NCBI GenBank assembly: GCA_934196725.1
Contig: CAKPWR010000015.1
Coordinates: forward strand, 1-46,246
Origin: an uncultured Prevotella sp.
GTDB lineage: Bacteria; Bacteroidota; Bacteroidia; Bacteroidales; Bacteroidaceae
DNA: 46,246 nucleotides
Reading direction: 5' to 3'
Below the pieces are notes generated by a model, which was not told where the DNA came from, searched no databases, and was given only the letters and a program-made list of their open reading frames with translations. Below, one piece after another: positions 32,926 through 41,912 of this stretch. The first letter of the stretch is position 1. Each line of letters opens with the position of its first letter. Made by a program: the position numbers and the translations under genes.

Positions 32926-34365
32926 CTAGAATACGATGGCTTCATAGGTATATAGTTCTGCCGTCTTCCAGCCATCCCATCCTATTCCAGCTTTGTCCTG
33001 AGCGCAATGGCCCAGGAATTCCTCCTTCGACCACTCCACTTCATCAGCCACCTGTGGAAGGAAGGTACCCGTATGATATCCCTTGCGCATGAAGATGCCC
33101 TGCTTGCCCAATTGAAACTCATCAATGCTATGGATGCGCTTCATCGGAGTGAGCACGGAGATTTCAATATCGATATCATCCAGTTCATCCAATGTAACCC
33201 CATAAAAGCGGGGATCTTCAAAGGCTGCCGCCTTAGCCATCTGTACCACAGTCTGATATAATGGCATATCCTCACCAAAATGCCCGATGCAGCCTCTTAA
33301 TCTCCCTTTCTTATGCAGAGAAACAAAAGCACCGCAGTGGATTTTAAGCATATCAGATAGTCCGCTAGGCTCATACTTCTTTCCCTCAAGAGAAGCCTTG
33401 ATGGTATGATAAGCGATAGACTTGAGCATCTTCTTATCATCTTGAGTCAATTCAAAGCTGGCGGCTTGAGTGGTAAATACAAAAGAATGATAGCCTACCA
33501 CCTTGTCTTTTCCTCCGTATGGTGAATCACCGGAGTTGCAGTACATGATGTGATGTGGATGAATCCCTGTATTCTTTTCTGTCATCATCAGCAAGGTGGC
33601 AATAGGAGCCATGCCACAGGCACTCGTTGCCAAATTGCCGATATTGAGTTTCTGATTATGCAGAGTGGCATTTACAAAAGCCTCTGTCTTTCCTGTCATG
33701 ATGCTGTCTTTGGTGAGTCCATCCACCAGTTTGGCATCCATATAGGCAGGATAATGAGAGAAGTCGCTGCTGATAACGAAAAGATTTCTTTCGTTCAGAT
33801 AAGGTTTCAGACAGCTGGCAACTTCCTTCAGTGTACTGAGTTCCTGAGTCGCGATGATGATCGGAACGATTGGAGGCATCTTCTTCATGTGGTATTGCAG
33901 AAATGGCAGTTCCACCTCCAGGCAATGTTCACTCTCATGTGCCGCTGGTACATAGGTAAAGGCATCGCTTTTAACCATCAAATCCCTGCAAAGGACTGTA
34001 TCTACAGCTACTTCGCCCAATGGTGTAGCGTAGGCAGAAGCACCTTCATTAATAGAAGCCTTGCCCAGATAAACATGATGGCTTGGTCCCAGAAGAAAGA
34101 TATGCTCATATTCAGCCTCCGGATGGATGGCAGCAAAAGCCGATGCTGCCGTTACTCCAGAAAACACATAACCTGCATGGGGTACGATAACAGCTTGTAC
34201 ATGTTCCATGACAGGATTCTTGCACTGAGAGAAACAATCTCTCACATCCTGGCGAAGCTCCTTGGCATCGTCAGCATAAAAACTACCTGCTACTGCAGGT
34301 TTGCGAATCTTTGCTTCCATCATAATGCTTACCAATATTAATACGATGAATAAAACACTTCTCAT
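32926..34365 (-). CDS. AmmeMemoRadiSam system protein B fused to protein A
   Basis: A 479-residue fusion. Residues ~22-290 are a Memo-like domain (KPAVAGSFYADD, VPHAGYVFSGVTAASAF, LLGPSHHVYL, SSDFSHY, CGMAPI), with the His/Asp/Cys residues of the extradiol-dioxygenase-like pocket kept. Residues ~300-479 are an AMMECR1 domain with the invariant LRGCIGHF and the C-terminal EVEWSKEEFLGHCAQDKAG. I choose Met at 34363-34365, which gives a hydrophobic start (MRSVLFIVLILVSIMMEA) like a signal peptide or anchor. A start at the internal MMEAKIRKPAVAG would make it cytoplasmic. The frame upstream to 34449 runs into promoter sequence. Confidence 0.88.
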   Translation of the reverse strand: MRSVLFIVLILVSIMMEAKIRKPAVAGSFYADDAKELRQDVRDCFSQCKNPVMEHVQAVIVPHAGYVFSGVTAASAFAAIHPEAEYEHIFLLGPSHHVYLGKASINEGASAYATPLGEVAVDTVLCRDLMVKSDAFTYVPAAHESEHCLEVELPFLQYHMKKMPPIVPIIIATQELSTLKEVASCLKPYLNERNLFVISSDFSHYPAYMDAKLVDGLTKDSIMTGKTEAFVNATLHNQKLNIGNLATSACGMAPIATLLMMTEKNTGIHPHHIMYCNSGDSPYGGKDKVVGYHSFVFTTQAASFELTQDDKKMLKSIAYHTIKASLEGKKYEPSGLSDMLKIHCGAFVSLHKKGRLRGCIGHFGEDMPLYQTVVQMAKAAAFEDPRFYGVTLDELDDIDIEISVLTPMKRIHSIDEFQLGKQGIFMRKGYHTGTFLPQVADEVEWSKEEFLGHCAQDKAGIGWDGWKTAELYTYEAIVF

Positions 34366-34794
34366 ATCCTCGATGTTGATGTTTGTAGCTATAGTTGCCA
34401 CCTTGTTGCAAAGATAATGCAAACGAGCGCAATGAAAGCTTGCTTTCAAATTGCCGAGTGCAACTTATCTTATGCAAAGATACAATATTTGATTAAGAAA
34501 AGCGCAAAGTAAGGAAAGATTTAAATTAAATTTAATGTAACTCATCATAGCCATGAGTGAGAAGCTTGGGCTGCATAAAAAGATAAACTCCCTCACAGCC
34601 CTGCGAATAATTTTCTTTCTGCTTATCTCCATAGCGCAAAAACACTTAAATTACATACCCGACCATCACAAAATCAAGGAAAAGTAACACTAATGGCAAA
34701 AATCTTAAGAGAAGAGAAACAATTTCCAACTAAAATAACTATCTTTGCAGACAATAAGCATAAAACAACTATAACACTTAAAAAACAAGGCAAA
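34366..34794. other. divergent intergenic region with paired promoters and dyad
   Basis: No gene seen. On the minus strand two TATCTTTG -7 boxes (34482-34475 and 34416-34409) lie 66 bp apart, flanking a GAAAGC-TT-GCTTTC dyad (34434-34447). On the plus strand TATCTTTG at 34740-34747 is the likely -7 box of the GH9 gene. The remainder is AT-rich. Confidence 0.5.
34740..34747 (+). promoter_or_regulatory. -7 box of the GH9 gene
   Basis: TATCTTTG followed by CAGACAATAAG, 47 bases ahead of the chosen ATG. This shows that the longer open frame starting at 34693 includes untranscribed sequence. Confidence 0.5.
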
Positions 34795-36525
34795 ATGAGA
34801 AAAGTAATCTTAACCGCTATGGCACTGCTGACAGCAGTCACGATGCCAGCTTCTTCAGTGAAGAATCCCATCAAGGTTAACCAGGTTGGCTATTTGACCC
34901 ATGAAAACAAGATAGCAACCATAGAGCCGGAGGCAAAGACCAAAAGCTTCCTCATCAGAGACCAAGAGGGTAAAACCGTCTGGCGCACAAAACATGCAAC
35001 CACCAAGAAATCCCCATTCTCCAGCAAGATCCGCCAGGAGATAGACTTCTCCTCTATCACCAAGCCTGGCAGGTATACCCTGGTAGCAGGAAGACATCAA
35101 CAAAGCTTCATCATTTCCAGCGATCCCTATACGGAAGCCTTGAAAGCATCCATCAAAGGCTACTACTATCAGCGTTCTGGGGAGAGCTTGGAAAGAAAGT
35201 ATGCTGGCGAGTATGCACGGCCGGCAGCTCACCTGGATACTCATGTCATTGTGCATCCTTCGGCAGCAAGCCCTAAAAGACCGGCGGGAACCATCATCTC
35301 TTCTCCCAAGGGATGGTACGATGCTGGCGACTATAACAAGTATATCGTCAATTCAGGATTTACCCTCGGACTGATTCTGCAGTCCTACCAGCTCCATCAG
35401 GATAGATTCAATTCTCTCAATCTTCAAATTCCGGAATCCGACAATAAGATACCGGATATCTTGGATGAGATGATGTATAACCTGGAGTGGATGCTCACCA
35501 TGCAGGATCCAACCGATGGAGGAGTATATCATAAACTCACCACCCCTAACTTTGAGGGATTCGTGATGCCAGAAGACTGCAAGCAGCAACGCTATGTGGT
35601 ACAGAAAGCCACCACCGCAGCTCTCGACTTTGCTGCCACCATGGCACTGGCTGCCAGAATCTACCAAAAATTCCCTGAGTTCCAAAGTTTCTGCCAACAA
35701 GCCATAGAATCAGCAGAAAAAGCATACGCATGGGCTGTTAAACACCCCACTGTCTATTACGACCAGGATGGAAACGACAAGAAATTCTCGCCAGCCATCC
35801 ATACGGGAGGTTATGGTGACAACCACACCGAAGACGAGTTTTTCTGGGCAGCTACAGAACTATACTTCACAACCTCTGAGACATCCTACCTGGAACAGGC
35901 AAAACAGTTTGTTCCAGATGAATTCAGCATTCCATCCTGGGGTAACGTGGCAGGTCTGGGCATCTTCCAATGGGTAAACCAGGAACTCCTTGGAACCCCA
36001 GATGCCGGCAAGCTCCCTATGGAAGTGCTCAAAGAATCTCTTAAGAAAAAATGTGATGAGGATATCCAAGAACTGGCTACCTCTTCATTCCACAGTATCT
36101 TCGGCAACAGCGCCCAAGACTTCCACTGGGGAAGTAACTCAGAAAGCTGCCTGGGAAGAGGCATTGCCCAAATGTACGAATATGCCCTGACAAAGGACAG
36201 CAAGTATAGGCAAGCCGCCCTTTCTACCTTAGACTATTTCTTTGGACGTAACGCCACAGGCTATTGCTACCTGACAGGCTTCGGCACCCAGAGGGTCATG
36301 AATATCCACCACCGTATCTCTGCAGCCGACAATATCAAGGAGCCAGTACCTGGTCTGGTGGCTGGAGGAGCCAACAAGGGACAGGAAGATGCCGAATTCG
36401 TACCAGCCTATGCTTCCAATATTCCAGATGAATCCTACCAGGATAACGTTGGCAGCTATGCCTCAAACGAGATTGCCATCAACTGGAACGCCTATCTGGT
36501 GTCCCTGCTTGGATGGATAAACTAA
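34795..36525 (+). CDS. GH9 family endoglucanase with N-terminal Ig-like domain
   Basis: A 576-residue protein with a signal peptide (MRKVILTAMALLTAVTMPASS). Residues ~22-105 are the CelD_N Ig-like domain (IKVNQVGYLTHENKIATI). Then comes the (alpha/alpha)6 GH9 barrel with Asp176 and Asp179 in WYDAGDYNKY (water-activating base) and Glu559 in YASNEIAINWN (acid). GFGTQRVMNIHHR near 480-500 is the conserved substrate-binding loop. GH9 enzymes hydrolyse beta-1,4-glucans or mixed-linkage and xyloglucan-type substrates. It stands alone, away from the pectin PUL, with its own promoter and a hairpin behind it. No C-terminal tag or carbohydrate-binding module was seen. Confidence 0.93.
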   Translation: MRKVILTAMALLTAVTMPASSVKNPIKVNQVGYLTHENKIATIEPEAKTKSFLIRDQEGKTVWRTKHATTKKSPFSSKIRQEIDFSSITKPGRYTLVAGRHQQSFIISSDPYTEALKASIKGYYYQRSGESLERKYAGEYARPAAHLDTHVIVHPSAASPKRPAGTIISSPKGWYDAGDYNKYIVNSGFTLGLILQSYQLHQDRFNSLNLQIPESDNKIPDILDEMMYNLEWMLTMQDPTDGGVYHKLTTPNFEGFVMPEDCKQQRYVVQKATTAALDFAATMALAARIYQKFPEFQSFCQQAIESAEKAYAWAVKHPTVYYDQDGNDKKFSPAIHTGGYGDNHTEDEFFWAATELYFTTSETSYLEQAKQFVPDEFSIPSWGNVAGLGIFQWVNQELLGTPDAGKLPMEVLKESLKKKCDEDIQELATSSFHSIFGNSAQDFHWGSNSESCLGRGIAQMYEYALTKDSKYRQAALSTLDYFFGRNATGYCYLTGFGTQRVMNIHHRISAADNIKEPVPGLVAGGANKGQEDAEFVPAYASNIPDESYQDNVGSYASNEIAINWNAYLVSLLGWIN

Positions 36526-36559
36526 CAGCAAATTGGAGATTATCCGTATAAAGACCAAA

Positions 36560-36593
36560 AGCGGGTGTGTCATGGACTTATGACACACCCGCT
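36560..36593 (+). terminator. terminator-like hairpin after GH9
   Basis: AGCGGGTGTGTCAT (36560-36573) pairs perfectly with ATGACACACCCGCT (36580-36593). There is no clear T-run, so it may act with other factors or stabilise the 3' end. Confidence 0.65.
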
Positions 36594-36650
36594 CCAAACT
36601 TTCATGAACAATATCTGTAAGGAAGAGCTTCAGATACCAAAGTCTGCGTA

Positions 36651-36992
36651 TTATCCATTTTTACGTTTATCAAGTAAAAAACTGATAAACTCATCAGAGA
36701 TATTAGAGATTTCTCCTTTATCATAGATTGTCAACAAATCAATGATAACGGAATCTCCTTCCTGGTAAAGATTATAAGTGATGACCCTTGCACCACCACT
36801 CTTGCCTTTACCCTTACTAGCTATTGCCATTCTTACTTTTCTGACACCTTTACCAAGACTAGTACCTTGGTAAGGATCCTGTTCTAAGCCTGTAAGAAAA
36901 GCATCGTAGTCATCAAGCATTGAACGATATTTCTTGGAAAGTTTTCTAAGTTGTCGCTCAAATTCTTTTTCTGTATAAATCTTAACCTTCAT
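36651..36992 (-). CDS. RelE/ParE-type toxin
   Basis: A 113-residue basic protein with the RelE/ParE layout: TEKEFERQLRKLSKKYRSM helices, a LGKGVRKVRMAI strand and GGARVITYNLY, followed by IDLLTIYDKGE (the typical ARVIT...LL.IYDK core of phage-derived Gp49/HigB-like and RelE-like toxins). RelE-type members cut mRNA, ParE-type members act on gyrase; sequence alone does not decide. It starts one base after the stop codon of the antitoxin gene. Confidence 0.8.
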   Translation of the reverse strand: MKVKIYTEKEFERQLRKLSKKYRSMLDDYDAFLTGLEQDPYQGTSLGKGVRKVRMAIASKGKGKSGGARVITYNLYQEGDSVIIDLLTIYDKGEISNISDEFISFLLDKRKNG

Positions 36993-36993
36993 A

Positions 36994-37275
36994 CTACGCC
37001 TCCTCTTCTCGAAGTCTTCTCAACAAATCACGAGCATCCATCGGCTTAGTCCCATTCTTCTTATGAGCTTCCATCTCATCAAGAGCACGGTTGAGGCTTT
37101 CTGCCACATAGGCTTCCTGCTCTGCCTGACTCATATAAGTTTCCTGGTAACTGTTTCCTGACTTGGAGATAGAACTTGCTAATTTTTCAGCATAGTCCTT
37201 GAGCTTGGCGACAAATTCGTCAAGCGTATATTGACCTGTAGAAGGTACTTGAAACTGAATATTAATCGTTTCCAT
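36994..37275 (-). CDS. antitoxin partner of the RelE/ParE-type toxin
   Basis: A 93-residue acidic protein. The N-terminus (METINIQFQVPSTGQYTLDE) is short and beta-like; residues ~20-60 are helical, and the C-terminus (AHKKNGTKPMDARDLLRRLR) is charged. It lies directly ahead of the toxin gene with a one-base gap, the usual antitoxin-first order. No known antitoxin DNA-binding fold was identified with certainty. The promoter is TTTG-N20-TAATTTTG just upstream, with GAAAGGAATAAG before the ATG. Confidence 0.72.
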   Translation of the reverse strand: METINIQFQVPSTGQYTLDEFVAKLKDYAEKLASSISKSGNSYQETYMSQAEQEAYVAESLNRALDEMEAHKKNGTKPMDARDLLRRLREEEA

Positions 37276-37303
37276 CTTATTCCTTTCTTTTAAATTAACG
37301 CCA

Positions 37304-37335
37304 CAAAATTAGCGAAAAGAATTGGAAATGCCAAA
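37304..37335 (-). promoter_or_regulatory. promoter of the toxin-antitoxin pair
   Basis: On the minus strand: TTTG (37335-37332), a 20-bp spacer and TAATTTTG (37311-37304). The start codon is 29 bases downstream. Confidence 0.6.
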
Positions 37336-37409
37336 GAAAAGGACGACTTTCTTCGCTTTAAGACACAAAAAAGCCATTCAGCATCAGGATTTTAAACGAT
37401 ACAAAACAC

Positions 37410-37456
37410 ATTATGCAAATTGCATTATGTAATCTGCATAATACAATCTGCATAAT
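37410..37456. repeat. short direct and inverted repeats (AATCTGCATAAT)
   Basis: AATCTGCATAAT occurs at 37431-37442 and 37445-37456. ATTATGCAAATT (37410-37421) is its inverse with one mismatch. It lies between the TA promoter and the end of the DUF1703-type gene; it could form a weak hairpin. Confidence 0.5.
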
Positions 37457-37482
37457 TCATATACAATTACATCTCGGTAACT

Positions 37483-39243
37483 TTATTCTATCTCCTCACA
37501 CACCACCATATCCACGCTCCTGAATATCACAACGAGCTTGTGAAGGCGGGTGGTCTTTACCTCAGACTTCACCACATCACTATCTGCATAGCGATTAACC
37601 TGAGCGATGGCTGCCTCTCTCAGCTTCTCTACCTGCTCATCGGTGGCATCCGATTTGCAATATTTCAACTCCACAATGTATGAATGCTCCATATCCGGAT
37701 AATTCTCCAGGAGCGGACGCAGGAAGATGTCGGCATAACCAGCCTGGTTATCCAGTTCAGAGATTGGACGATAGAACATATTCTGACAGGTCATCGCTAA
37801 GGTAAAACCATGCACATACGACTCACCCTTCTGTCGGTCACGCTGAGAAGAAAAGCGCTTGATGGCATCAGCTATAAAGCCGAAATAAGATTTATAATCA
37901 CCATCATAAGCAAAGCCACTCTCCAAATCACTCTTCTGATAGGTATCGTAAGCCAGTTCGTTCTCCTTATAGGTACTCAGCAAATAAGCATAAATCTGCT
38001 CTCTGACCACCTCGTTAGGAATCACAAACTTGGTCTTGCCACGATAGGTTCCATCAATGGTCAACATGCCAAAGTAGAAGAGCAAACTGACGAAATTGTC
38101 CGGATCGTTGATGCTCTCGGCAGGAAATCCCCTTTTCAAGTTTCCCGTAACAAATCCATCTGTAACCAGATGCTGGATGATGCTGGCATCATGGGCAAAC
38201 TCCTTATCGTGGCGGATGAGCATACGAAGCTTGTTATAATCTACACGGATGTTATCCTCTATCATATCACGAGGAATATCACAATTATTGTGAATATACT
38301 GGTCGATGAAATACAGCACCATCACAGAGTTATACATCGTTACCTGACCATATCTGTTGATAGCAAAGCAGTAGTTATCATACCATGGTTTCATCACCTG
38401 GATAAGTTCATCCACGGAATGACGGAAAGGACAAACCGAAGAATAGTAGGTCAACATCTCCCGTACTTCTTCCTCCGTAAATCCCGTCATCTCGTTAAAC
38501 TCGGCGCTCAAGGAATAGTTGGTGCCGATGTTGAAACCACTGGTCAAATCATCCATCGTCACAGGACTGACACCTGTTACGAAAACACGCTTCAAGGATG
38601 TACTTGTAGCCGCCTTCACCGCATCAAAGAAGAGACGCAGATAGCCTTCGCCATGCGTCTGCTTGCGATAATTGGTCATATATTGCGGCTCAGCAAGAAT
38701 CTTATTGGTAAAATGGTCGTACTCATCTATGAAGAGATAGATTTGCTGACCAACTTTATCACATACTTCGCAAATATACTGCAACTGATTGATACATCCC
38801 TCCTGCTTGTTCATTTCCTCCTTGATATTTTCAGGAAGATACTGCTGATAAACATCACAAAAAAAATTATAAGCCATGTTACAGGTAGCATCCAAACCAT
38901 CCTTATAATCGTCGATACCAGCTGCAACTACAGAGAAATTCAGATTCAGCACCAAATAGGAATTACGCTCAGGGGTTGGATTCTTACCTATATAAAGATC
39001 ACCAAAGAGCTGCTCAAACTTATCCTTCTTGTTCACATCATAGTAATTCTGGAGCATAGAAAGGGTAAGGCTCTTGCCGAAACGGCGAGGGCGAATATAA
39101 AAGAAATACTTATTTGCTGCCTCTATTTCTTCTATAAACGGAGTCTTATCCACATAATAGCAATCATCCTTTCTAACATCCTCAAAATTCATCATGCCAT
39201 AAGGGATGCGCTTGCGATATAAGCGTTTTTTCTTCTGTTCCAT
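37483..39243 (-). CDS. AAA-ATPase-like / PD-(D/E)XK nuclease-like protein (DUF1703 group)
   Basis: A 586-residue protein of the group abundant in Bacteroidales. The N-terminal AAA-ATPase-like domain begins KRIPYGMMNFEDVRKDDCYY with YVDKTPFI and a P-loop RPRRFGKSLTLSML; a Walker B-like IYLFIDEYDHF follows. The C-terminal domain has the nuclease-like strand YIVELKYCKSDAT. Role unknown; these families are multicopy and variable between strains. A well-formed promoter (TTTG-N20-TAGTTTTG, 39310-39279) precedes it. Confidence 0.85.
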   Translation of the reverse strand: MEQKKKRLYRKRIPYGMMNFEDVRKDDCYYVDKTPFIEEIEAANKYFFYIRPRRFGKSLTLSMLQNYYDVNKKDKFEQLFGDLYIGKNPTPERNSYLVLNLNFSVVAAGIDDYKDGLDATCNMAYNFFCDVYQQYLPENIKEEMNKQEGCINQLQYICEVCDKVGQQIYLFIDEYDHFTNKILAEPQYMTNYRKQTHGEGYLRLFFDAVKAATSTSLKRVFVTGVSPVTMDDLTSGFNIGTNYSLSAEFNEMTGFTEEEVREMLTYYSSVCPFRHSVDELIQVMKPWYDNYCFAINRYGQVTMYNSVMVLYFIDQYIHNNCDIPRDMIEDNIRVDYNKLRMLIRHDKEFAHDASIIQHLVTDGFVTGNLKRGFPAESINDPDNFVSLLFYFGMLTIDGTYRGKTKFVIPNEVVREQIYAYLLSTYKENELAYDTYQKSDLESGFAYDGDYKSYFGFIADAIKRFSSQRDRQKGESYVHGFTLAMTCQNMFYRPISELDNQAGYADIFLRPLLENYPDMEHSYIVELKYCKSDATDEQVEKLREAAIAQVNRYADSDVVKSEVKTTRLHKLVVIFRSVDMVVCEEIE

Positions 39244-39278
39244 ATCTACTACTTTTTAGACTTTATTCTTTCTTTGTG

Positions 39279-39310
39279 CAAAACTACAATAATATTTCCT
39301 AACTACCAAA
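39279..39310 (-). promoter_or_regulatory. promoter of the DUF1703-type gene
   Basis: On the minus strand: TTTG (39310-39307), a 20-bp spacer and TAGTTTTG (39286-39279). Confidence 0.6.
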
Positions 39311-39330
39311 GAAAAAGATGAGAAATCACG

Positions 39331-41340
39331 CTATTTCACAATAATCTCATCAACAAACAGCCAGCCGCCGAAGCTGCTTGGCTTTGCCTGAACACGGATG
39401 TAGCGGGCTGTCTTACTACCCTTCCAGGTAAGCGTCTTGAAGTTCAGAATCGGCTCCTTGCTCGACTCATACTTCTTGTCGAATACCTGGGTGAAGTTCT
39501 TGCCATCCTCACTAACAGATACCGTATATTGAGAAGGATAGAAAATCTCAGGACCGCTGCTCTGCATGAAATCGGTGCCTACGCTGCTGATCTTGGTAGA
39601 TTTACCCAGGTCGATGGTTACATCGAAGCAATTCTTGCCGATAAAGCCCTGCCAGCGACCATCGCCATGCGCCCAACCACCCATGTTGCCATCCACCAGC
39701 GTCTTTTCGCCAGCCGCAGGATAGTAGCGGTTGTAAGCATGGTTATAGGTAACCTTGGCACCCACAGCCTTGTGCTGCACCGGCTTCATCTTCTCCTTGC
39801 GCTCACCAATCTCCTTCTTCAGCTCGAATGGGTTCACGCCTTCAGCCTTCAGATGTTCTACCTGCGCCAGGGCACGGGTCTTGAACTCAGGATAGTTCTT
39901 GGTCTTGGTTCCGTTCCATCCTATCTCTGCCAGAGCCAAGGCACGAGGATAAAGCATATACTCGGCATACTCTGGAGTAGGAATATGCTCGGTCCAGAGG
40001 TTTGCCTGCACACCGGTAATCATATTGCGCTCCGCCTCAGGAAGATCGCTTCCCGGCACGTAGCTATACACCTTCTCGGTAGGAATGAAACCGCCATTTG
40101 CCACAGGCTGGGTGCCCGGCGCATCCTGATACATATCGAAGTAGCAGTAAGCTCCCGGCGACATCACTACATCATAGCCATGCTTGATCGCCTCGTGTGC
40201 CAGTTCGGTACCACGCCAAACCATCACGGTGGTATTCTTGGAGAGATTTCCGGCTATCACCTCGTCCCAACCCACGAGCTGTCTGCCATGCTCGTTCAGG
40301 AACTTGCCCATGTGGGAAATGAGATGAGCCTGCAATCCATCCACATTGTCGATGCCCAGCTCCTTCATCTTCTTCTGGCAGAGCGCACAACTGCCCCATG
40401 ACTTCTTCGCTGCCTCATCACCACCCACATGGATGTAATGAGAAGGGAAGATATCCATCACCTCTTTCAAGACATTCTCCAGGAAATCGTAGGTTCCGAT
40501 GTTGCCCGGACAGAAATCTGCCTGCTTGTAAGGCTCATGGGTACAGGATAACTCAGGATAGGCAGTAAGCACTTCCTCAGAATGACCCGGCATCTCGATT
40601 TCCGGAACGATGGTGATGCCACGCTCGGCAGCATATTTCACCAGGTCGCGGAGTTCATCCTGGGTATAGTAACCACCCTCGGCACCCTCGCTGCCCTGCT
40701 CCAGATACTTGTTGCCATTGGCATTCCAGTCTTTCCATAACTTACCTGAACGCCAGGCTGCAAAGTTGTTGAGTCGAGGATAACGCTTGATTTCGATGCG
40801 CCATCCGGCAGCATCGGTCAGATGGATATGGAGACGGTTGAACTTGTATTCCGACATCACATCAATCTGCTTCTTGAGGAAGGAGATAGGGAAAAAATGA
40901 CGGGAAACATCGAGCATCAAACCACGCCACTTATAGGCAGGAGCATCCACGATGTCGCAGCATGCGATGCCCTTCTTGGTGGTAAGCTGCTCCATGGTCT
41001 GCCAGGCACGGAGGAAACCCTCGCTGCTGGCGGCACTGATTTCAATGGCATCAGGTGCCACATGAAGCCGGTATGCCTCCGGCGAAGATGCATTGGCGAG
41101 CTTGGTGAACTTCACCACTCGCTTGGCTGCATCATTCACCTTGACATTCCATGCCTTGGTATAGATATTCTCGGCATCAGCGCCTACTTGGTTTTCTACT
41201 TTCACACCGTCACTGGTGTTGAATACGCCCTTGCCCATCGTAACCTGCTGCGGTTTCGGCAACAGGCTCTGGGCCTGAATCGGAGATGCAAGCAATAATG
41301 CCCCGAAAAGGGATAATAGATAGTTGGATTTTTTAGTCAT
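39331..41340 (-). CDS. GH20 beta-N-acetylhexosaminidase, secreted
   Basis: A 669-residue protein with a signal peptide ending near PIQAQ. It has the GH20b-type N-terminal domain (LLPKPQQVTMGKG), then the TIM barrel with YKWRGLMLDVSRHFFP, RLHIHLTDAAGWRIEIKRYP, the catalytic pair Asp308-Glu309 in HVGGDEA, and Trp residues VWRGTE and GVQANLWTE. The C-terminal ~130 residues form an F5/8 type C-like domain (FDVTIDLGKSTKIS...RYIRVQAKP). It removes terminal beta-linked GlcNAc or GalNAc, for example from host glycans. It starts 16 bp after the stop codon of the oxidoreductase gamma-subunit gene and may be read through from that operon, an odd functional pairing. Confidence 0.93.
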   Translation of the reverse strand: MTKKSNYLLSLFGALLLASPIQAQSLLPKPQQVTMGKGVFNTSDGVKVENQVGADAENIYTKAWNVKVNDAAKRVVKFTKLANASSPEAYRLHVAPDAIEISAASSEGFLRAWQTMEQLTTKKGIACCDIVDAPAYKWRGLMLDVSRHFFPISFLKKQIDVMSEYKFNRLHIHLTDAAGWRIEIKRYPRLNNFAAWRSGKLWKDWNANGNKYLEQGSEGAEGGYYTQDELRDLVKYAAERGITIVPEIEMPGHSEEVLTAYPELSCTHEPYKQADFCPGNIGTYDFLENVLKEVMDIFPSHYIHVGGDEAAKKSWGSCALCQKKMKELGIDNVDGLQAHLISHMGKFLNEHGRQLVGWDEVIAGNLSKNTTVMVWRGTELAHEAIKHGYDVVMSPGAYCYFDMYQDAPGTQPVANGGFIPTEKVYSYVPGSDLPEAERNMITGVQANLWTEHIPTPEYAEYMLYPRALALAEIGWNGTKTKNYPEFKTRALAQVEHLKAEGVNPFELKKEIGERKEKMKPVQHKAVGAKVTYNHAYNRYYPAAGEKTLVDGNMGGWAHGDGRWQGFIGKNCFDVTIDLGKSTKISSVGTDFMQSSGPEIFYPSQYTVSVSEDGKNFTQVFDKKYESSKEPILNFKTLTWKGSKTARYIRVQAKPSSFGGWLFVDEIIVK

Positions 41341-41356
41341 ACGGCAATTATATTAA

Positions 41357-41905
41357 TTATTTATCAATCTTCTCGATGATTTTCATACCCTCTTCCACTG
41401 CCTGCATGTTCAATGGAATCAGGTTATGATGACGCTCTGGCAATGACTTGTAGAGTGCCTTGTTCAAACCGTCGGTGCTCACCACTGGGCAAACCTTCAG
41501 CAGTCCGCCCAATACAATCATGTTGAACACCTTCGAATTCTTCATCTCGGCAGCCTTGTCCATCGCATCGATGCGATAGATGGTGATGTCCTTGCGCTGT
41601 GGAGGATTCATCACGCCATAACCATCGTAAATCAGGATACCGCCAGGCTTAATCTTTGGCTCGAACTTATCGAGCGATGGCTGGTTGAGCACGATGGCTA
41701 CATCGTAATGGCTCAGGATAGGCGAAGAGATGCGGCTGTCGCTCACAATGACCGTCACGTTGGCTGTACCGCCACGCTGCTCAGGTCCGTAAGCAGGCAT
41801 CCAGGTTACCTCCTTGTCTTCCATCAGTCCTGAATAGGCCAGGATCTTTCCCATCGAAAGGACGCCCTGACCACCAAAACCGGATATAATGATTTCTGTC
41901 TTCAT
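41357..41905 (-). CDS. 2-oxoacid:ferredoxin oxidoreductase, gamma subunit
   Basis: A 182-residue protein of the pyruvate/2-oxoacid ferredoxin oxidoreductase gamma family: IIISGFGGQGVLSMGKILA at the start, TWMPAYGPEQRGGTANVTV, and a Rossmann-like body. It completes the enzyme formed by the alpha, beta and delta subunits upstream, which transfers electrons from a 2-oxoacid (branched-chain or 2-oxoglutarate) to ferredoxin with release of CO2. Separated from the beta-subunit gene by ~180 bp of repeats. Confidence 0.92.
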   Translation of the reverse strand: MKTEIIISGFGGQGVLSMGKILAYSGLMEDKEVTWMPAYGPEQRGGTANVTVIVSDSRISSPILSHYDVAIVLNQPSLDKFEPKIKPGGILIYDGYGVMNPPQRKDITIYRIDAMDKAAEMKNSKVFNMIVLGGLLKVCPVVSTDGLNKALYKSLPERHHNLIPLNMQAVEEGMKIIEKIDK

Positions 41906-41912
41906 ATTTTTA

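Noticed and set aside
37810..39222. A 470-codon open frame on the plus strand
   Set aside because: It lies wholly antisense to the DUF1703-type gene, is rich in Ile/His/Leu with no recognisable domain, and the minus-strand protein is clearly conserved.
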